The notes: generated by a model not told the origin, from the sequence alone. 15,879 nt of DNA from an uncultured Clostridia bacterium (GCA_937919155.1 CALFPM010000184.1:1-15879), one strand, 5' to 3'; counted from the stretch's first letter, positions 1 through 6,930 are shown. Numbers and translations: made by a program.

Positions 1-52
1 TTTCTCCCGTATCCGTTACTTTCAGCACCAGAGCGTCTGTAGACATTCTCAT
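1..52 (-). CDS. recO: DNA repair protein RecO, N-terminal fragment (cut by window edge)
   Basis: Only the first 17 codons lie in the window. They read MRMSTDALVLKVTDTGE, which resembles the first strand of the RecO OB fold (family pattern TDALVLKxxDYGE). RecO loads RecA onto SSB-coated DNA in the RecFOR recombinational repair pathway and anneals strands. The start chosen is the ATG at 52, with GGGAG six bases upstream. A second in-frame ATG at 46 (MSTDALVL) is possible but sits further from that site. In Bacillus and many Clostridia recO follows era and the tiny gene yqzL, exactly as here, and this context supports the call as much as the short peptide does. The start overlaps the upstream YqzL-like ORF in another frame. 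Confidence 0.75.
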   Translation of the reverse strand, partial: MRMSTDALVLKVTDTGE

Positions 53-158
53 TCTTTACTCCCGCCGTGTTATTGACATTAACACAGCCTCTGAATTCAA
101 GATAATCGGCAACCGAGCCGGTCTGCAAAAACTTTTTCCAGGCTTTTTCGTTTTCCAT
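1..158 (-). CDS. yqzL: YqzL-like small protein (3' end outside window)
   Basis: A small ORF starts at ATG 158 and reads MENEKAWKKFLQTGSVADYL followed by EFRG. The W-K-x-F-x-x-TGS-x-x-x-YL pattern is the hallmark of YqzL, a roughly 47-residue protein of unknown function found between era and recO in Firmicutes. It lies in that slot here. A GGGAG ribosome binding site is ten bases upstream, partly inside a hairpin. Oddly, the frame has no stop before the window edge (52 codons visible) and so overlaps the start of recO by at least 50 bases in a different frame. Either the protein is a little longer than usual or its tail is unconserved. The identity is inferred from the short motif plus position, and the function is unknown. 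Confidence 0.6.
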   Translation of the reverse strand, partial: MENEKAWKKFLQTGSVADYLEFRGCVNVNNTAGVKNENVYRRSGAESNGYGR

Positions 159-163
159 CTCAC

Positions 164-202
164 ATCATCTCCCGTTAATACTTTGGCAGATAACGGGATG
201 AT
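164..202 (-). promoter_or_regulatory. Hairpin occluding the YqzL ribosome binding site
   Basis: A perfect 7-bp inverted repeat (CCCGTTA at 171-177, TAACGGG at 191-197) with a 13-base loop is extended by 5 more pairs (164-168 with 198-202) after a 2-base bulge at 169-170. In the minus-strand mRNA the 3' arm contains the GGGAG of the YqzL ribosome binding site (169-173), with its GGG paired. No T-run follows, so this is not a standard terminator. It may lower YqzL translation or act as a processing site. The regulatory role is inference. Confidence 0.45.
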
Positions 203-223
203 TATGAAAGGAAAAATTTATTT

Positions 224-1111
224 TTAGTCTAATCCAAAGTTGTGAATAATTCCTTCTCTGTTGCGCCAACCTTCTTTTACTTTTACCCAGCACTGAAGAT
301 TGATTTTGCACTGGAAGAAATTCTCCATATCAACTCTTGCCTTTGAGGAAATACGCTTTAGCATATCGCCTTTTTTGCCGATGATGATGCCCTTGTGGGT
401 ATCTTTTTCGCAATATATAATCGCTTCAACATCCATAATGCCGCCCGTGGGTCTTTCACGCATCTTTTCAATGCTGACCGCAACGCCGTGAGGCACTTCC
501 TTATCGAGAAGAAGAAGCATTTTTTCTCTTATTATCTCGCCTGCAAGCACTCTTTCGGGTTGGTCGGTAAGAGTGTCGTCAGGGAAGAAGTGGACGGATT
601 CATAGGTAAGCTTCTGAAGCTCCTCAATGATAAGGTCCACATTTTCATTTTTAAGTGCGCTGACAGGCACAACCGCCTCAAAGTCAAACTCATTGGTAAG
701 CTTCACGATTTTTTCCATCATAAGCTCTTTTTGCTTGACAGTATCGATTTTGTTGATTGCAAGCACAACAGGTGCTTTCTCCGCCCTGAGGCGCCTGAGA
801 AGCTCAAGCTCCGTGTCCTTTATGTCACCCTCAGGCTCCGTAACGAAAAGGCAGGCATCAACACCTGCAATGCCCTCACCAACAGCCTTAATCATCTTTT
901 CGCCCAATTTGGTTTTGGGTCTGTGGTAACCCGGAGTGTCGGTAAAAACAAGCTGAGTTTCACCCAAAGTGAGCACGCCCATAATTCTTGTGCGTGTTGT
1001 CTGGGGTTTCTGTGTAACAATAGCAACCTTCTGCCCCAACATTCTGTTAAGCAGAGAGGATTTGCCCACATTGGGACAGCCGACTATTGCAACAAATGCG
1101 GTTTTAGTCAT
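224..1111 (-). CDS. era: GTPase Era, 30S ribosome assembly factor
   Basis: Era binds the 3' end of 16S rRNA and couples GTP hydrolysis to maturation of the small ribosomal subunit. The 295-residue length is normal for the family. The G-domain motifs are all present: P-loop GCPNVGKS (11-18), the PQTTR switch I segment (36-40), DTPG (58-61), NKID (120-123) and SAL (151-153). The C-terminal KH RNA-binding domain carries the GxxG loop as GKKG (245-248) and ends in the typical WVKVKEGWR segment. The start at 1111 has GAGGA seven bases upstream, and that site overlaps the stop codon of dgkA, so the two genes are probably translationally coupled. The usual cdd gene between dgkA and era in Bacillus is absent here. 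Confidence 0.97.
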   Translation of the reverse strand: MTKTAFVAIVGCPNVGKSSLLNRMLGQKVAIVTQKPQTTRTRIMGVLTLGETQLVFTDTPGYHRPKTKLGEKMIKAVGEGIAGVDACLFVTEPEGDIKDTELELLRRLRAEKAPVVLAINKIDTVKQKELMMEKIVKLTNEFDFEAVVPVSALKNENVDLIIEELQKLTYESVHFFPDDTLTDQPERVLAGEIIREKMLLLLDKEVPHGVAVSIEKMRERPTGGIMDVEAIIYCEKDTHKGIIIGKKGDMLKRISSKARVDMENFFQCKINLQCWVKVKEGWRNREGIIHNFGLD

Positions 1112-1121
1112 TTTATTTTCC

Positions 1122-1613
1122 TCATTTAACGTGATTTTTGAAAAATTTCTTTATTCCTTTCGGACCTGCAAAAACAAAAACAAGGCTTGCAATAAAACTG
1201 ATAACAAAGCCGATAAACACGGGAATGTTTTCTTTATAGTATTCAACCATTTTTGCAAATGCATCGGGCTGATAAAGAATTGCAACACCTGCCGCAACAG
1301 AGCCGATTGCCGCAATCAGCACCGCACCTGCCGCCGCATCCTTGGAGATTTTTGCAAGCTCATTATGTTCTTTTGTTGAAAGGTCAACCGCCTTTTCAAC
1401 CGCCGTATTGACCGCTTCAAGTGCCATAACAAGAGCGCAGAGACCTATAAGCACCGCAAACTCCGCTTTGCTGACCTTAAAAAAATCGTGAACGGTCAGA
1501 AAACCGATCATATAAGCGGCAAAACAAAGGTGAATGCGCATATTGCGCTCATTTCCTATGCAGAAAAATATGCCTCTGAATGCATAAACAAAACTTTTCA
1601 GTAAGTTCTTCAT
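1122..1613 (-). CDS. dgkA: Diacylglycerol/undecaprenol kinase (DgkA family) with C-terminal extension
   Basis: This is a small integral membrane lipid kinase. In Gram-positive bacteria the family phosphorylates undecaprenol to recycle the lipid carrier for cell wall synthesis. The catalytic pattern is intact: E22 in NERN, then E66, N69 and E73 in ALEAVNTAVEKAVDL, and K91-D92 in KDAAAGAVL, with the spacing of E. coli DgkA. Three core membrane helices are visible at about 31-48, 51-66 and 95-113. At 163 residues it is longer than the usual 120-130. The extra part is a predicted fourth hydrophobic helix (about 131-149) and a basic tail (PKGIKKFFKNHVK). The start codon overlaps the ybeY stop as ATGA. 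The family is certain from the motifs, while undecaprenol rather than diacylglycerol as substrate is inferred from lineage. Confidence 0.92.
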   Translation of the reverse strand: MKNLLKSFVYAFRGIFFCIGNERNMRIHLCFAAYMIGFLTVHDFFKVSKAEFAVLIGLCALVMALEAVNTAVEKAVDLSTKEHNELAKISKDAAAGAVLIAAIGSVAAGVAILYQPDAFAKMVEYYKENIPVFIGFVISFIASLVFVFAGPKGIKKFFKNHVK

Positions 1614-2119
1614 ATGTTTTCATCATCCATGTAATAGCTGGAATTCCTCTTGAGCCCGAGCTTTGTGAGCACGGTTTCTTCCTTTTCTCTCATTCTGACA
1701 CTTTCCATACCGCCGTTGACATGGTCATAACCAAGCAGATGAAGCATTGAATGAACGGTCAGGAAGCCGATTTCTCGCTGCAAGGTGTGACCGTATCTGT
1801 CCGCCTGGTCAACTGCGTGAGGGATTGAAATAACAATATCGCCGAGCAATTTTGCGCCCGTGTCGTTATTGATATCGTAAACACCGTTTTCGCCCAGAGG
1901 GAACGAAAGAACATCCGTTGCTCTGTCAATGTTTCTGTACTGCTTGTTGAGCTGATGAATTGTGTCATCGTCAACAAAAGTTACGCTGACCTCTGCAGAA
2001 CCCTCAAATTCCTCCTGAACAAGAACCGCCGTGCAACAGCGGCGAACAAGAAGGCGAACACCCGTTGGAATTCTCAGTTCGTTCTGCTCGTTTGAAATAA
2101 CAACTTTTACCTTGCTCAT
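1610..2119 (-). CDS. ybeY: Endoribonuclease YbeY (16S rRNA maturation)
   Basis: YbeY is a zinc-dependent single-strand RNase that works in 3'-end maturation of 16S rRNA and in late 70S quality control. The signature HxxxHxxGxDH is present as HSMLHLLGYDH, with metal ligands H123, H127 and H133. The other conserved segment TDVLSFP lies at 68-74, followed by GDIVIS (93-98). The length of 169 residues is typical. The gene overlaps phoH upstream (ATGA) and dgkA downstream (ATGA), so all three are probably translated by coupling. A GAGGAG inside the end of phoH can serve as ribosome binding site. Its neighbour Era acts in the same ribosome assembly pathway. Confidence 0.97.
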   Translation of the reverse strand: MSKVKVVISNEQNELRIPTGVRLLVRRCCTAVLVQEEFEGSAEVSVTFVDDDTIHQLNKQYRNIDRATDVLSFPLGENGVYDINNDTGAKLLGDIVISIPHAVDQADRYGHTLQREIGFLTVHSMLHLLGYDHVNGGMESVRMREKEETVLTKLGLKRNSSYYMDDENI

Positions 2120-3081
2120 TTCTTTTTACGCTCCTCATCCTGTTTCTCATAGGCTTTGATGATATCCTGAACAAGCCTGTGGCGCACAACGTCCTTTTCA
2201 CTGAACCTGACGGTTCCTATATCCTCTATATTCTTAAGGATTCTTACCGCTTCCTTAAGCCCCGAGCGCTTGCCGTCCGGCAAGTCAATCTGCGTAACAT
2301 CACCCGTTACAACCATTTTTGAGTTGAAGCCCAGACGGGTCAGGAACATTTTCATCTGCTCCGCCGTTGTGTTCTGCGCTTCGTCAAGAATAATAAAGCT
2401 GTCGTCAAGAGTTCGTCCTCTCATATATGCAAGAGGTGCAACCTCTATATCCCCTCTCTCCTGATGCTTCTGAAAGTTCTCTGCACCGAGCATATCAAAA
2501 AGTGCATCGTAAAGAGGTCTTAAATACGGGTCAACCTTGCTCTGAAGGTCGCCCGGCAAAAAGCCGAGTTTTTCGCCTGCCTCAACTGCAGGTCTTGTGA
2601 GCACAATCCTGTTTATCTCCTTTGCTCTGAACGCAGTGACCGCCATTGCGACCGCAAGGTAGGTTTTACCCGTGCCTGCAGGACCTATGCCGAAGGTGAT
2701 TGTATTGTTGCGGATTGTTTCGATATATTTCTTCTGACCGAGAGTTTTGGGTTTTACGGGTTTTCCCTTTGATGTGATGCAGACGCAGTCCGCCGCCATG
2801 TGAACAAGCTTGTCTTCATTGCCCTCGTTGACAAGAGAAAGCACATAACGCACATTCTGGTCGCTGAGTGCCTCGCCCCTGTTGATAAGAGTGAGCAATC
2901 CGTTGATTGCACGGACACCTTTCTGCACCGCATCAGCCTCACCCGTCACTTTGAGTTCCGAGCCTCTGCTGATAACGGAAACTGAAAATTCCTTTTCGAT
3001 GAGCCTGATGTTCTCATCAAAACTGCCAAAAAGGCTCACCGCCTGTTCCATTCTGTCAACATTGATTATCTGTTCAAACAT
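2116..3081 (-). CDS. phoH: PhoH-family ATPase (PhoH/PhoL)
   Basis: PhoH-family proteins are cytoplasmic P-loop ATPases related to the helicase domain of superfamily 1. Their genes are almost always beside ybeY, and a role in RNA metabolism is suspected but not settled. Walker A is GPAGTGKT (133-140) and Walker B is IILDEAQN (230-237), followed by TGDVTQIDLP (259-268) and the SGLKEA segment. Residues 1-65 form a small N-terminal domain of the KH-like type seen in this family. The length of 321 residues is normal. The start at 3081 has AGAGGTG (3088-3094) six to seven bases upstream. It is the first gene of the phoH-ybeY-dgkA-era-yqzL-recO operon. Confidence 0.95.
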   Translation of the reverse strand: MFEQIINVDRMEQAVSLFGSFDENIRLIEKEFSVSVISRGSELKVTGEADAVQKGVRAINGLLTLINRGEALSDQNVRYVLSLVNEGNEDKLVHMAADCVCITSKGKPVKPKTLGQKKYIETIRNNTITFGIGPAGTGKTYLAVAMAVTAFRAKEINRIVLTRPAVEAGEKLGFLPGDLQSKVDPYLRPLYDALFDMLGAENFQKHQERGDIEVAPLAYMRGRTLDDSFIILDEAQNTTAEQMKMFLTRLGFNSKMVVTGDVTQIDLPDGKRSGLKEAVRILKNIEDIGTVRFSEKDVVRHRLVQDIIKAYEKQDEERKKK

Positions 3082-3115
3082 ACATTACACCTCTCGGGTT
3101 GCACAGTTGTAGTTT

Positions 3116-3144
3116 AGTATAACACATCTGTCGCCAAAAGTCAC
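3116..3144 (-). promoter_or_regulatory. Promoter of the phoH-recO operon
   Basis: Reading the minus strand, GTGACT (3139-3144) is followed after 17 bases by TATACT (3116-3121), a good match to a housekeeping sigma-A promoter. Transcription would start near 3109, about 28 bases before the phoH start codon. An AT-rich block at 3145-3172 upstream could act as an UP element shared with the divergent promoter. Confidence 0.75.
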
Positions 3145-3178
3145 TATATAATTAAATATTTTATTAAAAATACTGCTA

Positions 3179-3207
3179 TTGATATTGTATCGAAAATATG
3201 TTATACT
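3179..3207 (+). promoter_or_regulatory. Promoter of the DUF1858-trmK-nif3-rqcH operon
   Basis: TTGATA (3179-3184) and TATACT (3202-3207) are separated by exactly 17 bases, a near-consensus sigma-A promoter. The -10 hexamer is identical to that of the divergent phoH promoter, and the two -35 elements are 34 bases apart across an AT-rich block, so the promoters may influence each other. Confidence 0.8.
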
Positions 3208-3241
3208 AACTGTATCTTTGCAACGAAAGGATGTTTTTACA

Positions 3242-3442
3242 ATGACAGAAATCACAAAAGATATGAAAATCGGCGAAATTCTTGACGCTAACCGTGAGGT
3301 CGCTCCCTTCTTCCTTGAAATGGGAATGCACTGCCTCGGCTGCCCCTCAGCAAGAAACGAATCAGTTGCTCAGGCTTGCATGGTGCACGGCGTTAACGCT
3401 GATGAACTCATCGCAAAAATCAACGCATTCCTCGCAAAATAA
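3242..3442 (+). CDS. DUF1858 small CxxC protein (hybrid-cluster-associated redox disulfide type)
   Basis: This 66-residue protein matches the DUF1858 / prismane-associated redox disulfide family. The pattern is an N-terminal ITKDMKIGEILD, then a hydrophobic FFLEMGMHCLGCP with cysteines C31 and C34, and a C-terminal helix ending in INAFLAK. A third cysteine, C46, is in the VAQACMVHG segment. Family members are thought to bind a metal or cycle a disulfide, but no reaction is established. The start is set at the ATG at 3242, ten bases after AAGGA. A longer frame upstream reads through the promoter and is not used. It is the first gene of the operon, and trmK begins on the base after its stop codon. 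Confidence 0.85.
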   Translation: MTEITKDMKIGEILDANREVAPFFLEMGMHCLGCPSARNESVAQACMVHGVNADELIAKINAFLAK

Positions 3443-4138
3443 ATGCTGAATCTTTCAGAAAGAATGCTTATGGCGGCGAAGATGGTGCGCAAGGGTAACA
3501 CTGTTGCCGATATCGGCACCGACCACGCATATCTTCCCGCCTATCTCATTTTAAACGGCATAAGTCCCAAGGCTCTCGCGTGCGATGTGCGCAAGGGTCC
3601 GCTTGAAAATGCCCGAAAAACCGTTGACTCTTACGGAATCGAGGATAAAATAACCCTCAGACTCTCTGACGGTTTTGACGAAATCGAACCTTTTGAGGCG
3701 CAGGATTTCATTATGTGCGGAATGGGCGGCACGCTGATGGAACAGCTTGTTTCAAGGGCATATTGGCTCAAGGACAGTTCAAAGCGTATCATTGTTCAGC
3801 CTCAGTCCCACGCCGAGGATATCCGCAGATTTTTCGTTGAAAACGGATTTGAAATTCTTTTTGAAGATGCCTGCATTGACGGCGGCAAGCTTTACTGCGC
3901 CATGGCCGCGGAATACACGGGCAAAATGTTGCAAAGACCGGTATCATACATATACACGGGTGAATTGCCGAAATGCGGCAAAAAAGAAGCCCGTCTTTAT
4001 CTTGAAAACACAGTTGCACGGCTCCGCAAAAAGCTTGAAGCTGAGCGTGTGCATGGTTCGGCGGAATATGCCGCCTATCTTGAAAAGGTTACCCTTGAAA
4101 CGGAGGAAATCATCAATGGAATGCAGACCTGCGGTTAA
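3443..4138 (+). CDS. trmK: tRNA (adenine(22)-N1)-methyltransferase TrmK
   Basis: TrmK uses S-adenosylmethionine to methylate N1 of A22 in the D-loop region of bacterial tRNAs. The Rossmann fold motif I is VADIGTDHAYLP (21-32), the acidic end of strand 2 is ACDV (46-49), and the family-specific CGMGG (92-96) and IVQPQ (117-121) are present. The C-terminal part (about 170-231) is helical and charged, as in the coiled-coil domain of this family. The length of 231 residues is normal. The start codon directly follows the previous stop (TAAATG), and no clear ribosome binding site is visible, which points to translational coupling. The N-terminus LSERMLMAAKMV fits family starts. The next gene overlaps its end by 23 bases. 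Confidence 0.95.
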   Translation: MLNLSERMLMAAKMVRKGNTVADIGTDHAYLPAYLILNGISPKALACDVRKGPLENARKTVDSYGIEDKITLRLSDGFDEIEPFEAQDFIMCGMGGTLMEQLVSRAYWLKDSSKRIIVQPQSHAEDIRRFFVENGFEILFEDACIDGGKLYCAMAAEYTGKMLQRPVSYIYTGELPKCGKKEARLYLENTVARLRKKLEAERVHGSAEYAAYLEKVTLETEEIINGMQTCG

Positions 4139-4877
4139 GGATATTTTTGAATATATCAACAGCATTGCACCCTTTGAGACGCAGTGCGAATGGGATAACA
4201 GCGGATTCCTTGTGGGATGCAAGGATAATGAGGTTAAAAAAATCGGCGTTGTGCTTGATATTACCTCCGATGCCGTAAAATATGCCGCCGAAAACAGAAT
4301 TGACCTTATCGTAAGCCACCACCCCGTTATTTTCGGGGCGGTGAGACACTTCACAGACGGCGATATCCCCTTTATGCTTGCTTCAAAGGGTATTTCCGCA
4401 ATCTGTGCTCACACAAATCTTGACATTGCCAAGGGCGGCGTTAACGATGCTCTTGCAGATGCACTCGGCTTTGAAAATGTTTCGGATTTTGCAGACTGCG
4501 GCGAACTTTCGATGATAAGAATTGCAGAAATTGACGAAACAAGCGGTGACAAGCTTGCCGAATATGTTGCCGATAAACTTAAGGCGTCCGTGTGCCTTGC
4601 AGACAGCGGAAAAAAAATAAAAAAGGTTGCTTTCTGCGGCGGCTCAGCCAACGAATTCATTTCCGATATTGCAGAAAACGGATGCGATGCATATATAACA
4701 GGCGAACTGAAACACCACGAATTTCTTGATGCACTTGAAATGGGACTGACGGTTATTACCGCAGGACATTTTGAAACGGAAAACCCCGTTGTTGCAGTAC
4801 TTGCGGATAAACTGAAAAATAAATTCGATATTGAAATCGAAATCATTCCGCAGAATTCACCCATAAAACATTTTTAA
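4116..4877 (+). CDS. Nif3-like dinuclear metal centre protein (GTP cyclohydrolase I type 2 family)
   Basis: This member of the Nif3/YbgI/YqfO family is a cytoplasmic protein that forms hexameric rings with a two-metal site. Some members hydrolyse GTP, but the physiological role is open. Metal-ligand motifs are SHHP (67-70), HTNLD (99-103) and GHFETE (217-222, H218 and E222). The N-terminal WDNSG segment (26-30) is also typical. It has 253 residues and lacks the roughly 120-residue central insert of Bacillus YqfO, so it resembles the short E. coli YbgI form. The start at 4116 is chosen because GGAGG lies nine bases upstream. It overlaps trmK by 23 bases, and the trmK-nif3 pairing is widespread in Firmicutes. 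Confidence 0.93.
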   Translation: MECRPAVKDIFEYINSIAPFETQCEWDNSGFLVGCKDNEVKKIGVVLDITSDAVKYAAENRIDLIVSHHPVIFGAVRHFTDGDIPFMLASKGISAICAHTNLDIAKGGVNDALADALGFENVSDFADCGELSMIRIAEIDETSGDKLAEYVADKLKASVCLADSGKKIKKVAFCGGSANEFISDIAENGCDAYITGELKHHEFLDALEMGLTVITAGHFETENPVVAVLADKLKNKFDIEIEIIPQNSPIKHF

Positions 4878-4889
4878 GAGGAATAAACC

Positions 4890-6647
4890 ATGCCCCTTGA
4901 CGGAATCACATTAAATTTACTCAAAAACGAGCTTTCCCGATATATCGTGGGAAGCAGAATAGAAAAAATACACCAGCCTTCAAAAGACGAGCTGGTGTTT
5001 CATCTGCGCTCCCGTGAGGGTGCATACCGCCTGCTTGTTTCGGCATCTGCAAACAGTCCGAGATTGCATCTGACGGCAAATGCGCCCGAAAATCCTGCCA
5101 CTCCGCCAATGCTCTGTATGCTTTTCAGAAAACATCTGACAGGCGCGGTTATAACCGACATCCGTCAGCTTGGTCTTGACAGAGTTGTTTTTCTTGACCT
5201 TTCGGGCACAAACGAAATCGGAGATGCCGTCACATTCACACTTTGTGTGGAAATCATGGCAAAGCACAGCAATATCATCCTTATCAATTCAGAAGAAAAA
5301 ATTATTGATTCTGTAAAGCGAGTTGACTTTACACAATCGTCAGTAAGGCAGATTTTACCCACTTTCAGATATGAATTGCCTCCCCGTCAGGGCAAAATGA
5401 ATCTGACGGAAATTGAACCTGACGAGGCGGTTAAAGCAATAAAAAGATGCACAGGCAAGCGCCTTTCAGGAGCAATTCTTGAAACAATCGAGGGTGTTTC
5501 CCCCTTGATAAGCCGTGAGATTGCGTCATTTGCCTGCGGCGGTGACATCGGCGTTACCGAAATGAACGGCATAAACGAGGAAAGACTTGAAAGCAAACTT
5601 GCCGAAATCAGAAACATGCTGATTTCAGGGAAAGCCAACCCCACTATGTTAATCCGCGAAGGCGTAAAGCCCTACGACTTTACATTTACCGATATTATGC
5701 AGTACGGATTTACCGTTACCGCAAAGCCATATGAAAGTTTTTCAGAACTTCTGGACAGCTTTTATTATGAAAAAGACCGCTTTGAAAGAACCCGTCAGCG
5801 CAGTCAATCCCTGCTGAAGCTTCTCACTAATGCGGCATCAAGAGCGGCACGAAAACTGCAGAGCAGACAGGCGGAGCTTGAAGCCTGTGCGGACCGCGAC
5901 ACCCTGCGCATTTATGCTGAACTTATTCTCGCAAATCAATACCGACTTGAAAAAGGTTCACTTTTTTACGACCTTGAAAATTTTTACGATAACAATGATA
6001 TCGTCCGCATTCCTGCCGACCCCGCACTTTCACCCTCGGCAAATGCACAGAAATATTTCAAGGATTACCGCAAGGCAAAAACTGCCGAAAGTATGCTGGG
6101 AGAGCTGATTGAACAAAGCGAGCAGGAGCTTGCCTACCTCGAATCGGTTATTGACTCGGTTAACCGTGCAGACGGCTACACCGAGCTTGCAGAAATCCGC
6201 AACGAGCTTTACGAGCAGGGTTATCTCAAGCGCGCAAAGAACGATAAAACAAAAAAAGCAAAGCCAATGCCGCCCATGGAATATGTTTCCGATGACGGAT
6301 ACACAATCCTTGTTGGCAGAAACAATGTGCAGAATGATATTCTCACATTCAAGACCGCCGCAAAGGATGACTCATGGTTTCACACACAGAAAATTCCGGG
6401 CTCCCACGTTGTTGTTATCGGCAACGGCGATATTATCCCCGAGCTGACCTGCCGTCAGGCAGCAATCCTCGCCGCATACCACAGCGGCGGAAGAGAATCA
6501 TCGCAGGTTGCGGTTGACTACACAGAGGTGCGCTCACTGAAAAAACCTGTCGGCTCAAAACCGGGCAAGGTTATTTATCACACCTATAACACTATGTGGG
6601 TCACACCCGACAGAGAACTCTGCGAAAGGCTTAAAAAGAAAAAATAA
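4890..6647 (+). CDS. rqcH: Rqc2 homologue RqcH (NFACT family, alanine tailing)
   Basis: RqcH binds obstructed 50S subunits carrying peptidyl-tRNA and recruits tRNA-Ala to add C-terminal alanine tails that mark the stalled peptide for degradation. Older annotations call it fibronectin-binding protein FbpA. The NFACT-N domain covers about 1-180 and has the D97-R98 pair required for tRNA recruitment, at the same numbering as in Bacillus, plus EIMAKHSN (121-128). A helix-hairpin-helix segment lies near 192-211, coiled coils at about 285-345 and 395-450, and the NFACT-R domain from about 464 to the lysine-rich end. The length of 585 residues is normal. The start has AGAGGA eight bases upstream and lies 12 bases after nif3. 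It is the last gene before the terminator at 6653. Confidence 0.95.
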   Translation: MPLDGITLNLLKNELSRYIVGSRIEKIHQPSKDELVFHLRSREGAYRLLVSASANSPRLHLTANAPENPATPPMLCMLFRKHLTGAVITDIRQLGLDRVVFLDLSGTNEIGDAVTFTLCVEIMAKHSNIILINSEEKIIDSVKRVDFTQSSVRQILPTFRYELPPRQGKMNLTEIEPDEAVKAIKRCTGKRLSGAILETIEGVSPLISREIASFACGGDIGVTEMNGINEERLESKLAEIRNMLISGKANPTMLIREGVKPYDFTFTDIMQYGFTVTAKPYESFSELLDSFYYEKDRFERTRQRSQSLLKLLTNAASRAARKLQSRQAELEACADRDTLRIYAELILANQYRLEKGSLFYDLENFYDNNDIVRIPADPALSPSANAQKYFKDYRKAKTAESMLGELIEQSEQELAYLESVIDSVNRADGYTELAEIRNELYEQGYLKRAKNDKTKKAKPMPPMEYVSDDGYTILVGRNNVQNDILTFKTAAKDDSWFHTQKIPGSHVVVIGNGDIIPELTCRQAAILAAYHSGGRESSQVAVDYTEVRSLKKPVGSKPGKVIYHTYNTMWVTPDRELCERLKKKK

Positions 6648-6652
6648 AAATT

Positions 6653-6682
6653 AACCGCTGACTGTTTATTCAGTCAGCGGTT
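6653..6682. terminator. Bidirectional terminator between rqcH and the DUF378 gene
   Basis: A perfect 12-bp stem (AACCGCTGACTG at 6653-6664 with its complement at 6671-6682) closes a six-base loop. In the minus direction the stem is followed by an AATTTTTATTTTTT tail, a strong intrinsic terminator for the DUF378 gene. In the plus direction the tail (TCATTTTA) is poorer but probably still ends the rqcH transcript. The two converging genes end on either side of it. Confidence 0.88.
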
Positions 6683-6687
6683 TCATT

Positions 6688-6915
6688 TTACTGTATATCG
6701 TCCGAGTCGCCTGCGGTGATTGCGGTTTCTGATTCTCTGAAAAGCAGGGAAATGCACCAGATACCCGCAAGGGCAACAAGAGTGTAAACAATTCTGCTGA
6801 GAATTGCTCCCTGTCCGCCAAAAATCCAAGCCACAAGGTCAAACTGAAACAGACCGATACTGCCCCAGTTAAGCGCACCGATTATTACAAGGACCAGTGA
6901 AATTTTATCAAGCAT
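6688..6915 (-). CDS. DUF378 family small membrane protein
   Basis: This 75-residue protein has two hydrophobic helices (about 4-23 and 37-58) joined by a short loop. The segment NWGSIGLFQFDLVAWIFGG is the signature of the DUF378 family, small inner-membrane proteins of unknown function found in many bacteria. The C-terminal tail is short and acidic (RESETAITAGDSDD). The start is placed at ATG 6915, because AAGGAG (6925-6930) lies nine bases upstream. A TTG at 6924 in the same frame directly abuts that site and cannot use it. The gene lies 68 bases downstream of rfbC on the same strand with no clear terminator between, so it may be read from the rfbA promoter, though only a weak promoter-like CATACT at its own 5' side is seen. 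Confidence 0.85.
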   Translation of the reverse strand: MLDKISLVLVIIGALNWGSIGLFQFDLVAWIFGGQGAILSRIVYTLVALAGIWCISLLFRESETAITAGDSDDIQ

Positions 6916-6924
6916 TCGTTTCAA

Positions 6925-6930
6925 CTCCTT
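6925..6930 (-). promoter_or_regulatory. Ribosome binding site fixing the DUF378 start
   Basis: AAGGAG on the minus strand, nine bases before ATG 6915 and touching the alternative TTG at 6924. It decides for the shorter product. Confidence 0.8.

Noticed and set aside
395..1129. Long plus-strand open frame (244 codons) opposite era
   Set aside because: It lies entirely antisense to a well-conserved gene, has no ribosome binding site and the peptide looks like a reverse-strand shadow.
3191..3204. Second LexA-box-like sequence CGAAAATATGTTAT in the DUF1858 promoter
   Set aside because: Only 11 of 14 positions match, the left half-site lacks the C of GAAC, and the genes are not known SOS targets. 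AT-rich chance match is more likely.
3747..4115. N-terminal extension of the Nif3 frame inside trmK
   Set aside because: The extension does not resemble the family, and a strong GGAGG fixes the start at 4116.
6653..6682. Inverted repeat as a mobile-element end or attachment site
   Set aside because: It sits between two converging genes, has T-rich flanks and no target duplication; a shared terminator explains it.
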